Assembly (NCBI RefSeq): GCF_900113045.1
Contig: NZ_FONY01000023.1
Location: 1-64,000, forward strand
Direction of reading: 5' to 3'
DNA from: Thermoflexibacter ruber
GTDB lineage: Bacteria; Bacteroidota; Bacteroidia; Cytophagales; Thermoflexibacteraceae
Length of the DNA stretch: 64,000 nt
Shown here: piece by piece, positions 26,017 to 34,168 of the stretch
Position numbering within the stretch: the first letter of the stretch is position 1
Layout: each line of letters opens with the position of its first letter
Notes under the pieces: generated by a model
Told to the model about the DNA's origin: nothing
The model's input: only the letters and a program-made list of their open reading frames with translations
Databases searched by the model: none
Made by a program: the position numbers and the translations under genes

Positions 26017-26847
26017 ATGGGATTAAATATGAAATTATTAAATTTTAAAAAGCTAAAACTACCCAGACTGCGACTTATTCGGACAGACCCTTTTGGCAAT
26101 GTCATATTGTTAAAGCGTGCTTTGATAGGAATGTTGGCGGTAGTTACTTATAGCAGGTTCAATATTGTCAATAAGTTGAAAATTGAAGGAACAGAGTACC
26201 TCATGGATTTGCCTGACAAGAATGTGATGTTTATTTCCAACCATCAGACTTACTATGCAGACGTGATGGCTCTGTACCATATATTTTGTAGCGTAAAGTG
26301 GCGTTTTCGCGATACGGTACGCTATCCTATTTACTTTTTGCTTCCAAGAGCCAACTCCTATTATGTAGCGGCAGAGGAAACGATGAAAGACAGTGGACTG
26401 ATACCTAAGATTTTTTCTTATACTGGTGCCGTAACTGTAAGGCGTTCTTGGAGAGCAAAAGGGCAAGAGATACAACGCGGTGCGGATAGAAAGGCACCAG
26501 AGAAAATACAAAAAGCATTGGAATATGGCTGGGTAGTAAACTTTCCTCAAGGTACTACCAAACCCTACGCACCTGTGCGAAGGGGAGTAGCACACTTGAT
26601 TAAGGAATATAATCCTATCGTTGTTCCTGTAGTGATTAACGGATTTCGCAGAGCATTTGATAAAAAAGGCTTAAAGTTTAAGAAAAAAGGCACAACACTT
26701 TCTGTGAGATTTAAACCCCCTATTCGCTTTGACGATAGTTATACTTTAGACCAGATTCAGGAAGAAATTGCCAGATTGATAGAGCAGGAGCCTGAGAGAG
26801 CCAAGATATTTAGCACTACCGAACCTTCTATCCAAGCAGAAAGTTAA
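26017..26847 (+). CDS. 1-acyl-sn-glycerol-3-phosphate acyltransferase-like protein
   Basis: A 276-residue PlsC-type acyltransferase that would acylate lysophosphatidate or a related glycerolipid at the inner membrane. The catalytic HX4D motif is in NHQTYYADV, and the binding motif FPQGTTKPYAP replaces the usual FPEGTRS. KRGVAHL-like RRGVAHLI and PIVVPVVI follow. I chose the ATG at 26017 rather than the TTG at 25975, because a promoter lies over the latter. The N-terminal 45 residues are basic and hydrophobic, with a possible membrane anchor. The next gene starts 3 bp downstream, so both form one operon. Confidence 0.85.
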   Translation: MGLNMKLLNFKKLKLPRLRLIRTDPFGNVILLKRALIGMLAVVTYSRFNIVNKLKIEGTEYLMDLPDKNVMFISNHQTYYADVMALYHIFCSVKWRFRDTVRYPIYFLLPRANSYYVAAEETMKDSGLIPKIFSYTGAVTVRRSWRAKGQEIQRGADRKAPEKIQKALEYGWVVNFPQGTTKPYAPVRRGVAHLIKEYNPIVVPVVINGFRRAFDKKGLKFKKKGTTLSVRFKPPIRFDDSYTLDQIQEEIARLIEQEPERAKIFSTTEPSIQAES

Positions 26848-26850
26848 GAT

Positions 26851-27462
26851 ATGCACGCAAATACTGCAAGGCTGATTTCTGTGTTACTTCACCCAGCACT
26901 CATACCAACTTATGTTTTTTCTGTTATATTCTTTTTTGCTCCTTCTTTGATTGCGTATAAAAGTGAGCAGAAACTTGCCTTATTAGCCATGATTTTTCTG
27001 CTCACTTTTATTTTTCCTGTGCTAAGTTTATTCATCTATTACAAACTACGTCTAATCTCGTCTTTATCAATAGTAAATCGCCAAGAAAGAATCTTGCCTT
27101 TTCTTACCATTAGTATTTTTTATTTGGTGATTACCTACTTTTTTTCTACTCAACCGCATATTTTCTCTTTGGTTGGGCAGGTCATGTTAGGGATTACTTT
27201 GGTAGTAGTTGCGGTAGCTATTGCTACATTTTTTTACAAAATTAGCGTACATAGTGCGGGAGTAGGAGGGGCTGTAAGTATTTTGATGGGGCTTCAATAT
27301 TTATATCCTCAAGAGTATTTTTTGTATCCTATTATTTTATGGATTTTTCTTTTGGGTTTAGTCATGTCTGCACGTCTTGCCTTAGAGGCACATACTTTTG
27401 ATGAGTTAATCGCTGGTGTATTAGTAGGTTTAGGATTACCTATTATGGCTTTGTTTCTTTGA
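26851..27462 (+). CDS. Multi-pass membrane protein, PAP2-like
   Basis: A 203-residue protein with about six membrane segments. The pattern KISVHSAGVGGAV (about residues 129-141) followed by SARLALEAHTFDELIAGVLVG resembles motifs 2 and 3 of the PAP2 phosphatase superfamily. The first motif is not clear, so activity is uncertain. It is co-transcribed with the acyltransferase gene 3 bp upstream, which would suit a lipid phosphatase role. The 3' end overlaps the convergent cheB-like gene by 20 bp. Confidence 0.65.
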   Translation: MHANTARLISVLLHPALIPTYVFSVIFFFAPSLIAYKSEQKLALLAMIFLLTFIFPVLSLFIYYKLRLISSLSIVNRQERILPFLTISIFYLVITYFFSTQPHIFSLVGQVMLGITLVVVAVAIATFFYKISVHSAGVGGAVSILMGLQYLYPQEYFLYPIILWIFLLGLVMSARLALEAHTFDELIAGVLVGLGLPIMALFL

Positions 27463-28021
27463 AATAGCTATTGAGCCAATTTCCAATACCTTCAGAAGTA
27501 AGCACATGGTCTATGGCAGTTACGTGCATAGCGGCTCTGGGCATAGTATCTATAAAACATTCACTTGGCTCTTGTACTATAGTAATCCCACCGCTTGCTC
27601 GTATTGCTTTCATACCAAAAGCTCCGTCTTTGTTTGCTCCTGTGAGTAAGATGCCTACCATGTCTTCTTGGAAAACTTCGGAGGCAGAGAGGAAAAGTAC
27701 ATCTATAGAGGGACGCGAATACTGCACCAATGGGCTGGAGGAAAGTGTAAAACACAAATCAGGCTCTACTACTAAATGATAATTGGCGGGGGCTAAGTAA
27801 ATATGTCCACCCTGAATTGCCTCTCGGTCTTGTGGCTCTACAACAGGGGTGGTAGTAGAGTATTGGAGTACATCTTTCAAACCTGAGGAGGTGTCTGTTT
27901 GCAATCTATGTAGGCAAATCATCACTGCACTATTTGCTGAAACAGCCACTTTCTCCAAAATTCCTTTAACAACCTTGATGCTTCCTGCTGAGCCTCCTAT
28001 GACAGCTACTTTTCTAATCAT
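27443..28021 (-). CDS. CheB-type methylesterase domain protein (no receiver)
   Basis: A 192-residue stand-alone CheB catalytic domain. The catalytic triad of the family is visible: Ser11 in IGGSAGS, His38 in CLHRLQTDTS and Asp132 in TGANKDGAFGM. In chemotaxis CheB removes methyl groups from receptors and is normally regulated by a fused receiver domain. Here a separate receiver is encoded just upstream with a 4-bp overlap. No other che gene is in the window, so the system is probably one of the stand-alone CheB/receiver modules. Confidence 0.88.
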   Translation of the reverse strand: MIRKVAVIGGSAGSIKVVKGILEKVAVSANSAVMICLHRLQTDTSSGLKDVLQYSTTTPVVEPQDREAIQGGHIYLAPANYHLVVEPDLCFTLSSSPLVQYSRPSIDVLFLSASEVFQEDMVGILLTGANKDGAFGMKAIRASGGITIVQEPSECFIDTMPRAAMHVTAIDHVLTSEGIGNWLNSYFKETKP

Positions 28022-28434
28022 TCTTTAACTACCTTTTTTTTATGCTGAATAATAATGAGTAAGTCCTCGATAACGTGATGTAAATAATGCAGGCAAGCCT
28101 CACTTTTCACAAGGTAGTTATAAATACCTTCTGCCTGAAGTTCAGCTATTAACTCTATGCTTCTCTGTGCAGAAACAACAATAATTCTGATATTTTCATT
28201 AAAAGCCCTCACTTGTCTAATCAAATCAATGCCTTCCATATCAGGCAAAATTAAATCTGCAATAACGATTACAGGGTTTTCATGTAGTCTTTCTAACATA
28301 CTTTTTCCGTCAGGAAAGATAACAAGGTCTATGTTTTCCCTTTCGGTTAAGGTTAGCTTGAGCAACATTCCTTCTGTGCGATTATCCTCTATGACAAAAA
28401 TCTTGTAGGTATTTTCTGTATTAGTGTGTTCCAT
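28018..28434 (-). CDS. Single-domain response regulator (CheY-like)
   Basis: A 138-residue receiver with the full phosphorylation pocket: Glu16-Asp17 (FVIEDNRTEG), phospho-acceptor Asp60 (VIADLILPDMEG), Ser88 in VVSAQ and Lys110 in YLVKSEA. There is no output domain. It starts the operon whose second gene is the CheB-type protein, with a 4-bp overlap, so phosphorylation could regulate that enzyme. The upstream -7 element at 28462-28469 serves both. Confidence 0.92.
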   Translation of the reverse strand: MEHTNTENTYKIFVIEDNRTEGMLLKLTLTERENIDLVIFPDGKSMLERLHENPVIVIADLILPDMEGIDLIRQVRAFNENIRIIVVSAQRSIELIAELQAEGIYNYLVKSEACLHYLHHVIEDLLIIIQHKKKVVKE

Positions 28435-28461
28435 GTATCAATGGGAATGAGGTTGTTAGAG

Positions 28462-28469
28462 CAAAGTTA
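28462..28469 (-). promoter_or_regulatory. Bacteroidota -7 element of the response regulator/CheB operon
   Basis: CAAAGTTA on the plus strand reads TAACTTTG on the minus strand and lies 27 bp before the start codon at 28434. Confidence 0.65.
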
Positions 28470-28497
28470 AATAAATAATTTTACTGAGGCTAATTTT

Positions 28498-29604
28498 TTA
28501 CTGACTTCTGGCAACGCGAAAGCCTATATTATAACCACAATAAGAGGGATTGCCATTGAAGCGGCTGGCGACGCGATTTTTTTCTGCCGTATCGTGCCAA
28601 CTTCCTCCACGTACTACTCTGCTAATGCCACTTTCCGCTCCTTTGGGGTTTTGGATAGGGCTATTGAGGTAATATTCGCTATCATACCAATCGGCACACC
28701 ATTCATATACATTGCCGCTCAAGTCATATATGCCTAACTCGTTAGGTCTTTTTGTGCCTGTGGGATAAGTACCTTTGTCTTGCGAAGAGCCTATGTACCA
28801 AGCTGTTTCGTCTATATTATTGCTACCGCTATATTTATAGCCTTTGCTTTGCAGTCCTCCACGAGCCGCAAACTCCCACTCTGCCTCTGTCAGCAGGCGA
28901 TAGGGCTTTTTAGTTTGCTCGGAAAGCCAATTACAGTATGCCATAGCATCATTCCAACTTACGTGAATTACAGGATGGTCGTATTCGCTCTCAGGTCGCA
29001 AATTTCCTCTTGCATCATGCCGCCATGTAATTCCTTTCATATTTTTCCAACTACCTGTATAGATGTAGCTTTTGCCTGTCTTTTCTGCTTCAGTTTGGTA
29101 GTTAGTTGCTTCTACGAAAGATTTGAACTGAGCAACGGTAATTTCAAACTTGCCAATAAAAAAATCATCTACGCTGACTTCGTGGATATTGACCTCATCG
29201 TCTTTAGCTTCAGGGTCTTTGCTTCCCATTTTGAAAGAGCCTCCTTTGACTTTTATCATTTCAGGAAGCAGCGGGACGAGGTCTTTTTTGGGCTTCCCTG
29301 TAGCTTCTGAAATTTGTGTGTCAGTGGATTTGGTAGGGACGGAATCTGTTTTTGAGTTATTTTCTAACTTATCTATTTTTCCTTGATTGCCATTGAGTTT
29401 TTCTTTACTTGTGGTATTGTTTTCATTTATCTGATTTTTTGACCGCTCATCAGTAATGATACTTGCAGAGTCTTTGGTAGAGTTTTGAATAACAGAATCC
29501 TCTCTTGCTGTTTCTTTTTCAGCTACTCTGCTCCCACAAGCCCATAGTAGAAATAACAAGGCAAAGAAAATGGCTTTACACGTAATATTCATTGGAAGTT
29601 GCAA
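28498..29604 (-). CDS. SUMF1/FGE-type (GldJ/GldK-like) lipoprotein
   Basis: A 368-residue lipoprotein (lipobox near FLLWAC, C23) with a long charged Ser/Thr/Asn/Lys-rich linker (residues 27-110). The sulfatase-modifying-factor fold follows: GGSFKMGSKDPEAKDDEV, VSVDDFFIGKFEITVAQF, HVSWNDAMAYCNWLSEQT, RLLTEAEWEFAARGG and the closing RVVRGGSWHD and GFRVARS. Related domains occur in GldJ and GldK of gliding Bacteroidota, in serine/threonine kinase clusters and in formylglycine enzymes. The copper-binding Cys pair of true FGE is not obvious. A surface structural role is likely, but the specific function is unknown. Confidence 0.86.
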   Translation of the reverse strand: MQLPMNITCKAIFFALLFLLWACGSRVAEKETAREDSVIQNSTKDSASIITDERSKNQINENNTTSKEKLNGNQGKIDKLENNSKTDSVPTKSTDTQISEATGKPKKDLVPLLPEMIKVKGGSFKMGSKDPEAKDDEVNIHEVSVDDFFIGKFEITVAQFKSFVEATNYQTEAEKTGKSYIYTGSWKNMKGITWRHDARGNLRPESEYDHPVIHVSWNDAMAYCNWLSEQTKKPYRLLTEAEWEFAARGGLQSKGYKYSGSNNIDETAWYIGSSQDKGTYPTGTKRPNELGIYDLSGNVYEWCADWYDSEYYLNSPIQNPKGAESGISRVVRGGSWHDTAEKNRVASRFNGNPSYCGYNIGFRVARSQ

Positions 29605-29685
29605 GTCAAAAAGATGAATACATCAAAATTAGTATAATTAACAATTTGCAGGGGGTGATGACCTATGGCACGTTAGGTTATAGTA

Positions 29686-29693
29686 CAAAGGTA
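29686..29693 (-). promoter_or_regulatory. Bacteroidota -7 element of the SUMF1-like gene
   Basis: CAAAGGTA reads TACCTTTG on the minus strand, matching TAnnTTTG, 81 bp before the start at 29604. Confidence 0.55.
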
Positions 29694-29756
29694 AGGGAAA
29701 AAATATTTAACTTGCTATTTTCTATGCACGATTATTTGTAATTCTCCAATAATTAC

Positions 29757-29791
29757 AAAGGATTTCTTGGCTATGTCCCAAAAAATCCTTT
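29757..29791 (-). terminator. Terminator of the sigma-factor operon
   Basis: AAAGGATTT (29757-29765) pairs with AAATCCTTT (29783-29791). It lies about 30 bp beyond the stop at 29822. The T-run follows on the plus strand, so it can act in either direction. Confidence 0.55.
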
Positions 29792-29821
29792 TTTGCGTCT
29801 ATAAGATTACTCAAATCCTTT

Positions 29822-30307
29822 TTAATCATCTATATCGTCAATTCCTTCCAGATTTCCTCTGCCCTTGCCGTCTCGCTTAGCAATACGCTGAAGGAGCATG
29901 GCTTTGAACATTTTTTCTGCTCGATACAAAGAGGCTAACTGCCTTACATTGATAACTTTGAGAAATTCTTGTTGGTATTTTCGTTCCAAGACAATTTCTT
30001 TTTCCCTGATTTCCAATATCTTGTCCAAGTCTTTACGGAGTTGGTCATCAGACTTGTTGTTGAAGCCTCTTTGCAGTTCTCGCTGTTGTTTTTTCAATCC
30101 CTCTATTTCTTCAGTATATTTGTTATATACTACCCAAAACTGCTTTGACTGCTCAGAAGTGAGGTTCAACTGTTGAGTAATTAGTCCTACTTTTGCCGCT
30201 TCTATTCGCTCTTTGATTTCGCCTCCCTGCGCACAGAGTCCATGAACGGAGGTAGAAAATAGGATAGATAGCAATATATAATTCAGTAATTTTTTCATCA
30301 TCTTCAC
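29822..30307 (-). CDS. Exported Spy/CpxP-like helical protein
   Basis: A 161-residue exported protein (signal about residues 1-26, ending SVHGLCAQ) that is highly charged and helical. LTSEQSKQFWVVYNKY (about residues 49-64) resembles the LTxxQ motif of Spy/CpxP-type periplasmic chaperones, and KKQQRELQRGFN and EKEIVLERKYQQEFLKV suggest a long coiled coil. It is the last gene of the sigma-70/membrane-protein operon, which fits an envelope-stress system. The family assignment is moderate. Confidence 0.7.
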   Translation of the reverse strand: MKMMKKLLNYILLSILFSTSVHGLCAQGGEIKERIEAAKVGLITQQLNLTSEQSKQFWVVYNKYTEEIEGLKKQQRELQRGFNNKSDDQLRKDLDKILEIREKEIVLERKYQQEFLKVINVRQLASLYRAEKMFKAMLLQRIAKRDGKGRGNLEGIDDIDD

Positions 30308-30396
30308 TTGGTTTAACTATGTTTTCAAATATTTCTTACTAATATCTCGTTCCCCTTTTGCTTGGCTTAGGGAAAATCAGAGTTCTATCGGGCTAC

Positions 30397-30819
30397 TTAC
30401 AATAAGTCTGCTATTTCCTCTACATCAACATCATCACTTAAAATTTCCTCTTCCAAAAGGAACTCCTCCTCGTCTTCTAATTCTCCATTCGCCAAATAAA
30501 AACTTACCAAGTCATACTCATGAATCTCGCTTTGGAGTAAATATTCTTTGATTTCTTGGGTAGAAAAATCCAAACTTGTCAAAGTTACGGATTTCTCTTG
30601 ATTTGGATTCATAAAAGTTACTCCTGCTACCAATAAAATCACTATGGAAGCAATTATTAGGGCATATTTAGGTTGTAAATACAAAGTCCAAATAGGTACT
30701 TTTTGGGACTGCTGAATCCGCTTGTTCACTTTTTGAGGCAAATTCTCAAAATACTCCTTAGGCGCATCAAAAATGCTATTTACCTTATCAGATTCATCTA
30801 AATAAAATTGCTTTTTCAT
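30397..30819 (-). CDS. Probable membrane-bound anti-sigma-like protein
   Basis: A 140-residue protein with a basic cytosolic N-terminus (about residues 1-51) that begins MKKQFYLDESDKVNSIFDAP. One membrane segment (about residues 52-70, ALIIASIVILLVAGVTF) and an acidic periplasmic tail (DEEEFLLEEEILSDDVDVEE) follow. It is 20 bp downstream of an ECF-type sigma gene and 89 bp upstream of a Spy-like gene, so it is a candidate anti-sigma factor. It has no obvious zinc-anti-sigma motif. I infer the function from gene order and topology. Confidence 0.7.
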   Translation of the reverse strand: MKKQFYLDESDKVNSIFDAPKEYFENLPQKVNKRIQQSQKVPIWTLYLQPKYALIIASIVILLVAGVTFMNPNQEKSVTLTSLDFSTQEIKEYLLQSEIHEYDLVSFYLANGELEDEEEFLLEEEILSDDVDVEEIADLL

Positions 30820-30839
30820 TTCTTTTATCTGTTTAAAAC

Positions 30840-31487
30840 TTATAATTCCTGCGATAGCTGTTCCTCTATTTTCTTGACTGCGTGGTGATAGGAAGCCTTT
30901 AATGCCCCTACCGAAGTCCCCAAAACCGCAGACATCTCCTCGTAAGTCATGTCGTCAAAATACTTCATATTAAACACAAGTCGCTGTTTATCAGGTAAAG
31001 TAAGTAAAACTTTTTGGAGCTTTACCTCTATTTCTTCCCCTGAAAAGTACATGGATTTACTGGATATATATGTGTTTAATTTCTGTGCCAGTTCCTTTTT
31101 TACATCGTGAATTGGGAGTAGGAATTTGCGTTTTTTCTTTTCTAAAAAAGTTAAACATTCATTACTTGCAATTCGATATAGCCAAGTAAATAACTGTGCC
31201 TCTTCGCGAAAGTTTACCAATCCCTTCCAAACCTTGATAAAGACCTCTTGCAGAAGGTCATCAGTATCATCATGGTCAATGACCATATTGCGAATATGGT
31301 GGTAAAGTCGCTCTTGGTACTTGCGTACTAAGAGATTAAAAGCATAATTTCTGCTTTCCTCATTTCTAAATCTGGCAATTAAGTCCTTATCTTCCAATTC
31401 ATTCTGATTTAATTGGCTCTTATTTTTCTGCTCGTTTTGGCGAAATTGTGCTTGCTTAGGGATTTCTTGACTTTGCTCTTTGCTCAT
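30840..31487 (-). CDS. ECF-type sigma-70 factor
   Basis: A 215-residue sigma factor with region 2 (YAFNLLVRKYQERLYHHIRN, DDTDDLLQEVFIKVWKGLVNF) and region 4 (LTLPDKQRLVFNMKYFDDMT YEEMS...GTSVGALKASYHHAVKKIEE). It directs RNA polymerase to promoters for stress or transport genes. The N-terminus is a 25-residue Gln/Asn/Lys-rich extension. It starts a three-gene operon with a putative anti-sigma and a Spy-like protein. Confidence 0.93.
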   Translation of the reverse strand: MSKEQSQEIPKQAQFRQNEQKNKSQLNQNELEDKDLIARFRNEESRNYAFNLLVRKYQERLYHHIRNMVIDHDDTDDLLQEVFIKVWKGLVNFREEAQLFTWLYRIASNECLTFLEKKKRKFLLPIHDVKKELAQKLNTYISSKSMYFSGEEIEVKLQKVLLTLPDKQRLVFNMKYFDDMTYEEMSAVLGTSVGALKASYHHAVKKIEEQLSQEL

Positions 31488-31841
31488 ATTGGCACTTTTT
31501 TTTATTTGTCAGTTTGACTAAACAAAAGAACGAAGGTTTAATCAAAAATGAATTTTCTTTTCATTGTTTATCTGGCTTCACTTTTCCCTAAGCAAATGTT
31601 TTTTAATTTTATCTTAAAAATAGCGGATTATCAGTAATTTTAGTGCAAAACTTAATAAGTAGGGGCAAAATCTTGCCTTAAGATTTGGCGTTCTTGATAG
31701 CCATTTTGCCTTCTTTTCTCCAAAGATTCTGTCCCTACGAGTGCTGTTTTTTACAATTTATTAATAATCAATATGTTGGATTTCTAAATATATGCGTAAT
31801 CGTATTTGACTATCAACTGTTAGAAAGTTGCGTTTTCATAA
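31488..31841. other. 354-bp intergenic region with an 80-bp inverted-repeat element
   Basis: The sigma-operon start lies at 31487, and its promoter should be in the first 100 bp; no TAnnTTTG element is clear there. The rest holds the palindromic element at 31659-31738. No gene is seen. Confidence 0.6.
31659..31738. repeat. 80-bp element with 16-bp terminal inverted repeats
   Basis: The left end GTAGGGGCAAAATCTT (31659-31674) and the right end AAGATTCTGTCCCTAC (31723-31738) are complementary with two mismatches. The 48-bp interior has no coding potential. The architecture suggests a MITE-like or palindromic repeat element. Copies elsewhere would prove it. Confidence 0.6.
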
Positions 31842-32318
31842 CTATTTGTCTTGTGGTGCTGAATATTTTACAATGTCAATACCAATGCCATTAGGGTCTT
31901 CAATGGCGAAATGCCTGTCGCCCCAAGGTTCATTGCGGATTTCTATTTTTATCGGCACACCCTTCTTTTTAAGGTCGTTGTAGATGTTGTCCACATCATC
32001 TACTTCAATAGTCAGATACATTCCTTGCCCCAAAAAAGGTTTGTGGAATAAAGGTTGCTGACTGGGGTGGTTGGGAAGCAAAAAACTAATTTCTGCTTCG
32101 TGGTTTGGGGTGTGTAATAAGAGGTAGAACTCATTTTCAAACGTTACCCCGAAACCTAAATCGTTGGTATAAAAAGCCTTGCTTTCTGCCAACTTTGTGG
32201 TGATAATTCCTGCGTTTAACTTCATTTTGTTCTGATTTTTAGTTGTTGAACTTGATTGTGAAAAAGCATTTGCCGTTAAGCAAACCATTGTTAGAATTGT
32301 AAGTATTCGTTTCATCAT
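31842..32318 (-). CDS. VOC-family protein with signal peptide
   Basis: I chose the double ATG at 32313-32318 (MMKRILTILTMVCLTANAFSQ) because it gives a perfect signal peptide. The upstream start at 32342 adds eight residues. The VOC domain begins NKMKLNAGIITTKLAESKAFY and ends DRHFAIEDPNGIGIDIVKY, with the conserved PNG and the glyoxalase-like GDRHFAI. Export of a single VOC domain is unusual, but known in Bacteroidota. It lies 69 bp downstream of an AraC-type regulator on the same strand. Ligand unknown. Confidence 0.85.
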   Translation of the reverse strand: MMKRILTILTMVCLTANAFSQSSSTTKNQNKMKLNAGIITTKLAESKAFYTNDLGFGVTFENEFYLLLHTPNHEAEISFLLPNHPSQQPLFHKPFLGQGMYLTIEVDDVDNIYNDLKKKGVPIKIEIRNEPWGDRHFAIEDPNGIGIDIVKYSAPQDK

Positions 32319-32387
32319 TCTTTGTTTTGATTTACGATACAAAATTCAATTAAATCAAGCCTCAAACCTTGTAAAAAACGGACATAA

Positions 32388-33203
32388 TCATCTACCAAAC
32401 GCTTTGCTTGGGGTTACTCCATAAAAATTCTTAAACTCTTTTATAAAGTGGGCTTGGTCGTAATATCCTACATCAAAAAATAATTTGTTCTGTCGCAGAC
32501 TTTGTTGCGAAGGCTTGGCACGAAGAATATTTTGAAAACGAACCACTTTTGCAAAAGTCTTAGCCGTATCACCTATGTAGTATTCAAACAGTCTGCGAAG
32601 CTGTCTTTGACTTATGCCCGTGTCTAAGTCCTTTTCAATATTGATAACTCCAAACTCATTAAGAATTTTTCCAATTGCATTGTAGAGCCTGCTGTCGTTG
32701 TCAAAAGTAATGTCTTCAGTTAGATTGATAAAATAACTATCAAATGTTTTTTGTATTTGTTCTGGCGTTAATTGATGATGAAAATTATCAGCAATGAAAG
32801 TTGACACTCTGGGAACTACATTGCCCAATTGTTCAAAACGATTACTCAATTCAGAAGCATTAACCCTGAAAAGTTGCGGGAACATTGTTGGCAAGAAACG
32901 AACTCCTATGTAATGAAATGAGTTGTCAAGCGGGAACTCCGTGAACTTTTTACAAAATCCCATTACAAAACTGTCTCGGGGATTGTTGAGTTCAAAAAAG
33001 ATGTCAATACAACCGTCAGCTACCACACGATAAATAAATGGTTCAGAAAGTATCTCGGTCGTTTTAAGTTGCCAATAACAATAAATATAGTTTTGCAGTC
33101 TTATGTCGGGCAGAAATTCCGAATAGGCTACGTTGTCAGCCGATTGTTTAACTGTCGGTTGAATGGGTTTGTAAAGTTGTCGTATGTCAGCCGATGTTTT
33201 CAA
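32388..33203 (-). CDS. AraC-family transcriptional regulator
   Basis: A 271-residue regulator. The C-terminal double helix-turn-helix is seen in ISQRQLRRLFEYYIGDTAKTF and VGYYDQAHFIKEFKNFYGVTP, which is the diagnostic AraC signature. The N-terminal 150 residues (FLPDIRLQNYIYCYWQLK, VADGCIDIFFEL) are the DUF6597-type cupin-like part found in many regulators of Bacteroidota. The gene is followed by the secreted VOC protein and probably controls it. The 201 bp upstream (33204-33404) carry no recognisable gene. Confidence 0.92.
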   Translation of the reverse strand: MKTSADIRQLYKPIQPTVKQSADNVAYSEFLPDIRLQNYIYCYWQLKTTEILSEPFIYRVVADGCIDIFFELNNPRDSFVMGFCKKFTEFPLDNSFHYIGVRFLPTMFPQLFRVNASELSNRFEQLGNVVPRVSTFIADNFHHQLTPEQIQKTFDSYFINLTEDITFDNDSRLYNAIGKILNEFGVINIEKDLDTGISQRQLRRLFEYYIGDTAKTFAKVVRFQNILRAKPSQQSLRQNKLFFDVGYYDQAHFIKEFKNFYGVTPSKAFGR

Positions 33204-33404
33204 TATTTGCGGTGTCTTTGTAGTATAAAAAAATTATAATCAGTAGTGTTTTTCGTTTACGACAAAAGTTCACAGATGGCATTTGTATCTTTTTCAGGTT
33301 GCTCTTCTAATGAAAAATGTCTGCTTGTTTCAAGTTTACACTTACTTAATTATCTGAATAATTACCTCTTTTAGGCACAGATAGTTCCCCCAACCTGTCC
33401 TATT

Positions 33405-34157
33405 CTACAAATACAAATAATAATCTTTCATCAAATCCACAAAATCACTTGTATATGCGTCTGTCGCATCTTTAATCGTTAATAACTTAGTAATAATTTT
33501 TGAATCATAATTTTGAGATGATTTTTTCAAAGTCAAAATAACTCTGTGAGGTTGTTTTGAAGGATTATCCGAGATAAATAACTTTTCAATCACTTGTAAA
33601 TAAGCACTTTGCAAATAAAAATCTTGCAATATATTTTCAAAAATTTCTGATTCTCGGATAGGAAGCAGAACTACAAAAAGGGAACCTTGGTGAGTAAGTT
33701 TTTCTGCTCCTATAAGCAAGTCTTCAAATGGTAAACTGTCTGTATGCCTTGCTAAGTTTTTCTCCTTTTTTTCTGATTTCAAGCTATTGACAAAAAATGG
33801 GGGATTGCAGATGAGTAAGTCGTATGATAGGGTAGGGGAGAAAGCATTGAAGTATTCTTGGAAAGATTGATAGAAAATATGCAGTCTATCTGTCCAAGTG
33901 CTGTTGGCAAAATTGGATTTTGCTTGTAAGAATGATTTTTCATCTATTTCTATAGCTGTAATATTTGCTTGGCTTGCTTGGGCAAGCATCAGAGAGAGTA
34001 CGCCTGTTCCTGCCCCTATGTCTAAAATAGTTCTTGGACTCTGAGCATAATTTTTTGCTACATAAGCCCCTAATATACAGGCATCGGTGCTTACTTTCAT
34101 GGCACAGTTAGCTTGCTCTATGCGAAATTGTTTGAATTGGAAATAGGTATTGGGCAT
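33405..34157 (-). CDS. trmN6: tRNA1(Val) (adenine(37)-N6)-methyltransferase
   Basis: A 250-residue SAM-dependent methyltransferase. The SAM motif is ILDIGAGTGVLSLMLAQ and the catalytic N6-adenine motif is LLICNPPFF. The N-terminus FQFKQFRIEQANCAMKVSTDACILGA is typical of TrmN6/YfiC. The enzyme methylates A37 in tRNA-Val, next to the anticodon. The gene starts 11 bp from the previous gene's stop on the same strand and may be co-transcribed with it. Confidence 0.92.
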   Translation of the reverse strand: MPNTYFQFKQFRIEQANCAMKVSTDACILGAYVAKNYAQSPRTILDIGAGTGVLSLMLAQASQANITAIEIDEKSFLQAKSNFANSTWTDRLHIFYQSFQEYFNAFSPTLSYDLLICNPPFFVNSLKSEKKEKNLARHTDSLPFEDLLIGAEKLTHQGSLFVVLLPIRESEIFENILQDFYLQSAYLQVIEKLFISDNPSKQPHRVILTLKKSSQNYDSKIITKLLTIKDATDAYTSDFVDLMKDYYLYL

Positions 34158-34168
34158 GGGGAAACGCT

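Noticed and set aside
28780-29310. A 176-codon plus-strand frame opposite the SUMF1-like gene
   Set aside because: The minus-strand frame carries the SUMF1 motifs, and the plus-strand frame is an antisense shadow.
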